Part shown: in pieces, positions 63,196-64,000 of the stretch | How the letters are laid out: every line of letters starts with the position of its first letter | Position numbering within the stretch: position 1 is the stretch's first letter | Assembly: GCA_002428525.1 (NCBI GenBank) | Contig: DIWU01000011.1 | Coordinates: 89,158 to 153,157, forward strand | Length of the DNA stretch: 64,000 nucleotides | Source: a bacterium UBP14_UBA6098 | GTDB taxonomy: Bacteria; UBP14; UBA6098 | Direction: 5' to 3' | Program-made: the position numbers and the translations under genes | Notes under the pieces: model-generated | Seen by the model: only the letters and a program-made list of their open reading frames with translations | What the model was told of the DNA's origin: nothing | Databases searched by the model: none

Positions 63196-63692
63196 ACGAC
63201 CTCGTTCACATAACCAAAATTGAGAACCGTATTTTCGAGCTTCGCGGCGAGAAGGTCATGATAGACAGGCACCTCGCGGAACTCTACGGCGTCGAGACCC
63301 GCGTTCTCAACCAGGCGGTGAAACGAAATATTTCCAGGTTCCCGGCGGAGTTCATGTTTCGCGTGTCAAAAGAGGAAAAAAACGAGCTGATCACAATTTG
63401 TGATGACCTCGAACCCCTCAAATTCACGAAAAGCCTCCCCTACGCATTCACAGAATACGGCGTGGCAATGCTCTCGAGCGTTCTGAACAGCGAGAGGGCG
63501 ATACAGGTGAACATACAAATAATAAAGACTTTCATGCGGTTGCGGCGCATGCTCACCGCTCATGAGGATTTGAAGCGCAAACTCGAAGCGATGGAGAAGA
63601 AATACGACGGCCAGTTCGCGGTTGTTTTTAAGGCGATAAAGGAGCTGATGGCGCCACCGGAAAAGAAGAAGAAACCCATAGGCTTCGAGTAA
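63192..63692 (+). CDS. ORF6N-domain protein
   Basis: 166 residues. The N-terminal IENRIFELRGEKVMIDRHLAELYGVETRVLNQAVKRNISRFPAEFMFRVSKEE is the ORF6N domain, a DNA-binding module common in phages and mobile elements. A central YAFTEYGVAMLSSVLNSERAIQVNIQIIKTFMRLR helical segment and a lysine-rich C terminus (PPEKKKKPIGFE) follow. Often near toxin-antitoxin or restriction genes, which fits here. The ATG overlaps the stop of the 63031 ORF. Confidence 0.88.
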   Translation: MNDLVHITKIENRIFELRGEKVMIDRHLAELYGVETRVLNQAVKRNISRFPAEFMFRVSKEEKNELITICDDLEPLKFTKSLPYAFTEYGVAMLSSVLNSERAIQVNIQIIKTFMRLRRMLTAHEDLKRKLEAMEKKYDGQFAVVFKAIKELMAPPEKKKKPIGFE

Positions 63693-63745
63693 GCATGAAA
63701 CGCCCCTTGCCTGCAAAAAAATTGTGGTTTAGTGAAAAAAACCCC

Positions 63746-63774
63746 TTGCGCTCCGGCAAACCGCAATATAAATT
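63746..63774 (+). promoter_or_regulatory. Promoter-like repeat copy 3
   Basis: GAAAAAAACCCC, then TTGCGC (63746-63751), 17 bases, TAAATT (63769-63774); an ATG follows after 10 bases (63785). Confidence 0.5.
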
Positions 63775-63784
63775 AACATTTACG

Positions 63785-64000
63785 ATGACGAACGCAAGGC
63801 AATATAAAGCAACACCCGGACCCACCGAGGACTACTTTGCGGGCAAACGCCCCGAACTCCCCGACACCTCCGACACATTGAAAAAAGCCAAACCCATAAC
63901 CAAACCCCAAGCCAAACCGGAGCCGGGGATATGCTACCGTATGCGAAAAAACCTTGCGCGCGCGGGGGGAACGATTTATATTGTGATTACGATGGTTAAA
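63785..64000 (+). CDS. Small ORF open to the window end (partial)
   Basis: 72 codons without a stop to the last base. Starts MTNARQYKATPGPTEDYFAG; continues to KPITKPQAKPEPGI, the Z tail. A change from TGA to TGC at the tail end removes the stop seen in copy 2. The downstream part reads through promoter-like copy 4, so the true product may end differently. Unknown function. Confidence 0.4.
   Translation, partial: MTNARQYKATPGPTEDYFAGKRPELPDTSDTLKKAKPITKPQAKPEPGICYRMRKNLARAGGTIYIVITMVK
63890..63933 (+). repeat. Tail repeat Z copy 3
   Basis: 44 bases, two mismatches to copy 2 (TT to CC within GGAG..GGGG). Followed by promoter-like copy 4. Confidence 0.8.
63954..63982 (+). promoter_or_regulatory. 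Promoter-like repeat copy 4
   Basis: GCGAAAAAACC, TTGCGC (63954-63959), 17 bases, TATATT (63977-63982), and an ATG after 9 bases (63992). The downstream gene is beyond the window. Confidence 0.55.

Noticed and set aside
61104..64000. CRISPR array or integron attC sites
   Set aside because: The repeats are coding or promoter-like, few, and irregularly spaced; no constant spacers, no integrase, and no R'/R'' core pairs seen.
1..64000. tRNA, rRNA or transposase genes
   Set aside because: No TPsiC-like (GGTTCGAATCC) cloverleaf or rRNA core was seen in the gaps, and no ORF shows a transposase signature. The two cloverleaf-shaped elements lack tRNA sequence motifs.

Overview
The window (about 55% G+C in genes, with AT-rich gaps) looks like one contig from an uncultured Gram-negative bacterium of the wider FCB group (Bacteroidota/Fibrobacterota-like candidate phyla). 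The reasons are several long secreted proteins ending in FlgD/CHU_C-like or type A sorting domains of the type IX secretion kind, a TonB/ExbB/ExbD system, a TolC-type outer-membrane channel, and families common in such phyla (DUF2723, DUF4416, DUF5683, DUF4476-like). A species cannot be named from the sequence alone.

Layout. 1-14.1 kb, mostly + strand: end of a ClpC-type unfoldase, coaE, a 2,824-residue tandem Ig-like surface protein, rsmD, then a phosphatidylinositol-type lipid pair (CDP-alcohol phosphotransferase and myo-inositol-3-phosphate synthase) and a MATE exporter. 14.2-28 kb, - strand: a secreted sorting-domain protein, an EamA transporter, a TolB-like/LytR_C protein, then a long operon ribE-ribBA-ribH-nusB-phosphoesterase-DUF2723/TPR-glycosyltransferase-ruvX-mltG. 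28.3-30.3 kb, + strand: a secreted PHP-type protein. 30.5-41.4 kb, - strand: a MacAB-TolC type export operon with its own promoter and a palindromic operator, a TonB/ExbD/ExbD/ExbB operon, and a histidine kinase/HD-GYP response regulator pair. 41.7-57 kb: a cluster of large secreted or surface proteins. 57-61 kb: a QueG-like ferredoxin protein, DUF4416, DUF5683, a DUF4476-like protein and guaA.

61-64 kb is a different kind of DNA: short accessory genes, a broken restriction/methylase-like remnant, a RelE/Phd-type toxin-antitoxin pair whose toxin is frameshifted, an ORF6N protein, and several very small ORFs. Four copies of a promoter-like repeat (TTGCGC, 17 bases, then TATATT or TAAATT) sit only 9-15 bases before ATG codons. 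The small ORFs share coding repeats and are coupled by stop/start overlaps to the toxin and ORF6N genes.

The most unusual signal is a pair of elements (10636-10758 and 30312-30467). Each folds, without one unpaired base at the junction, into a perfect four-way junction: one closing stem and three arms. Their sequences differ but their architecture agrees once one is reverse-complemented, which suggests a structured repeat family conserved by base pairing.
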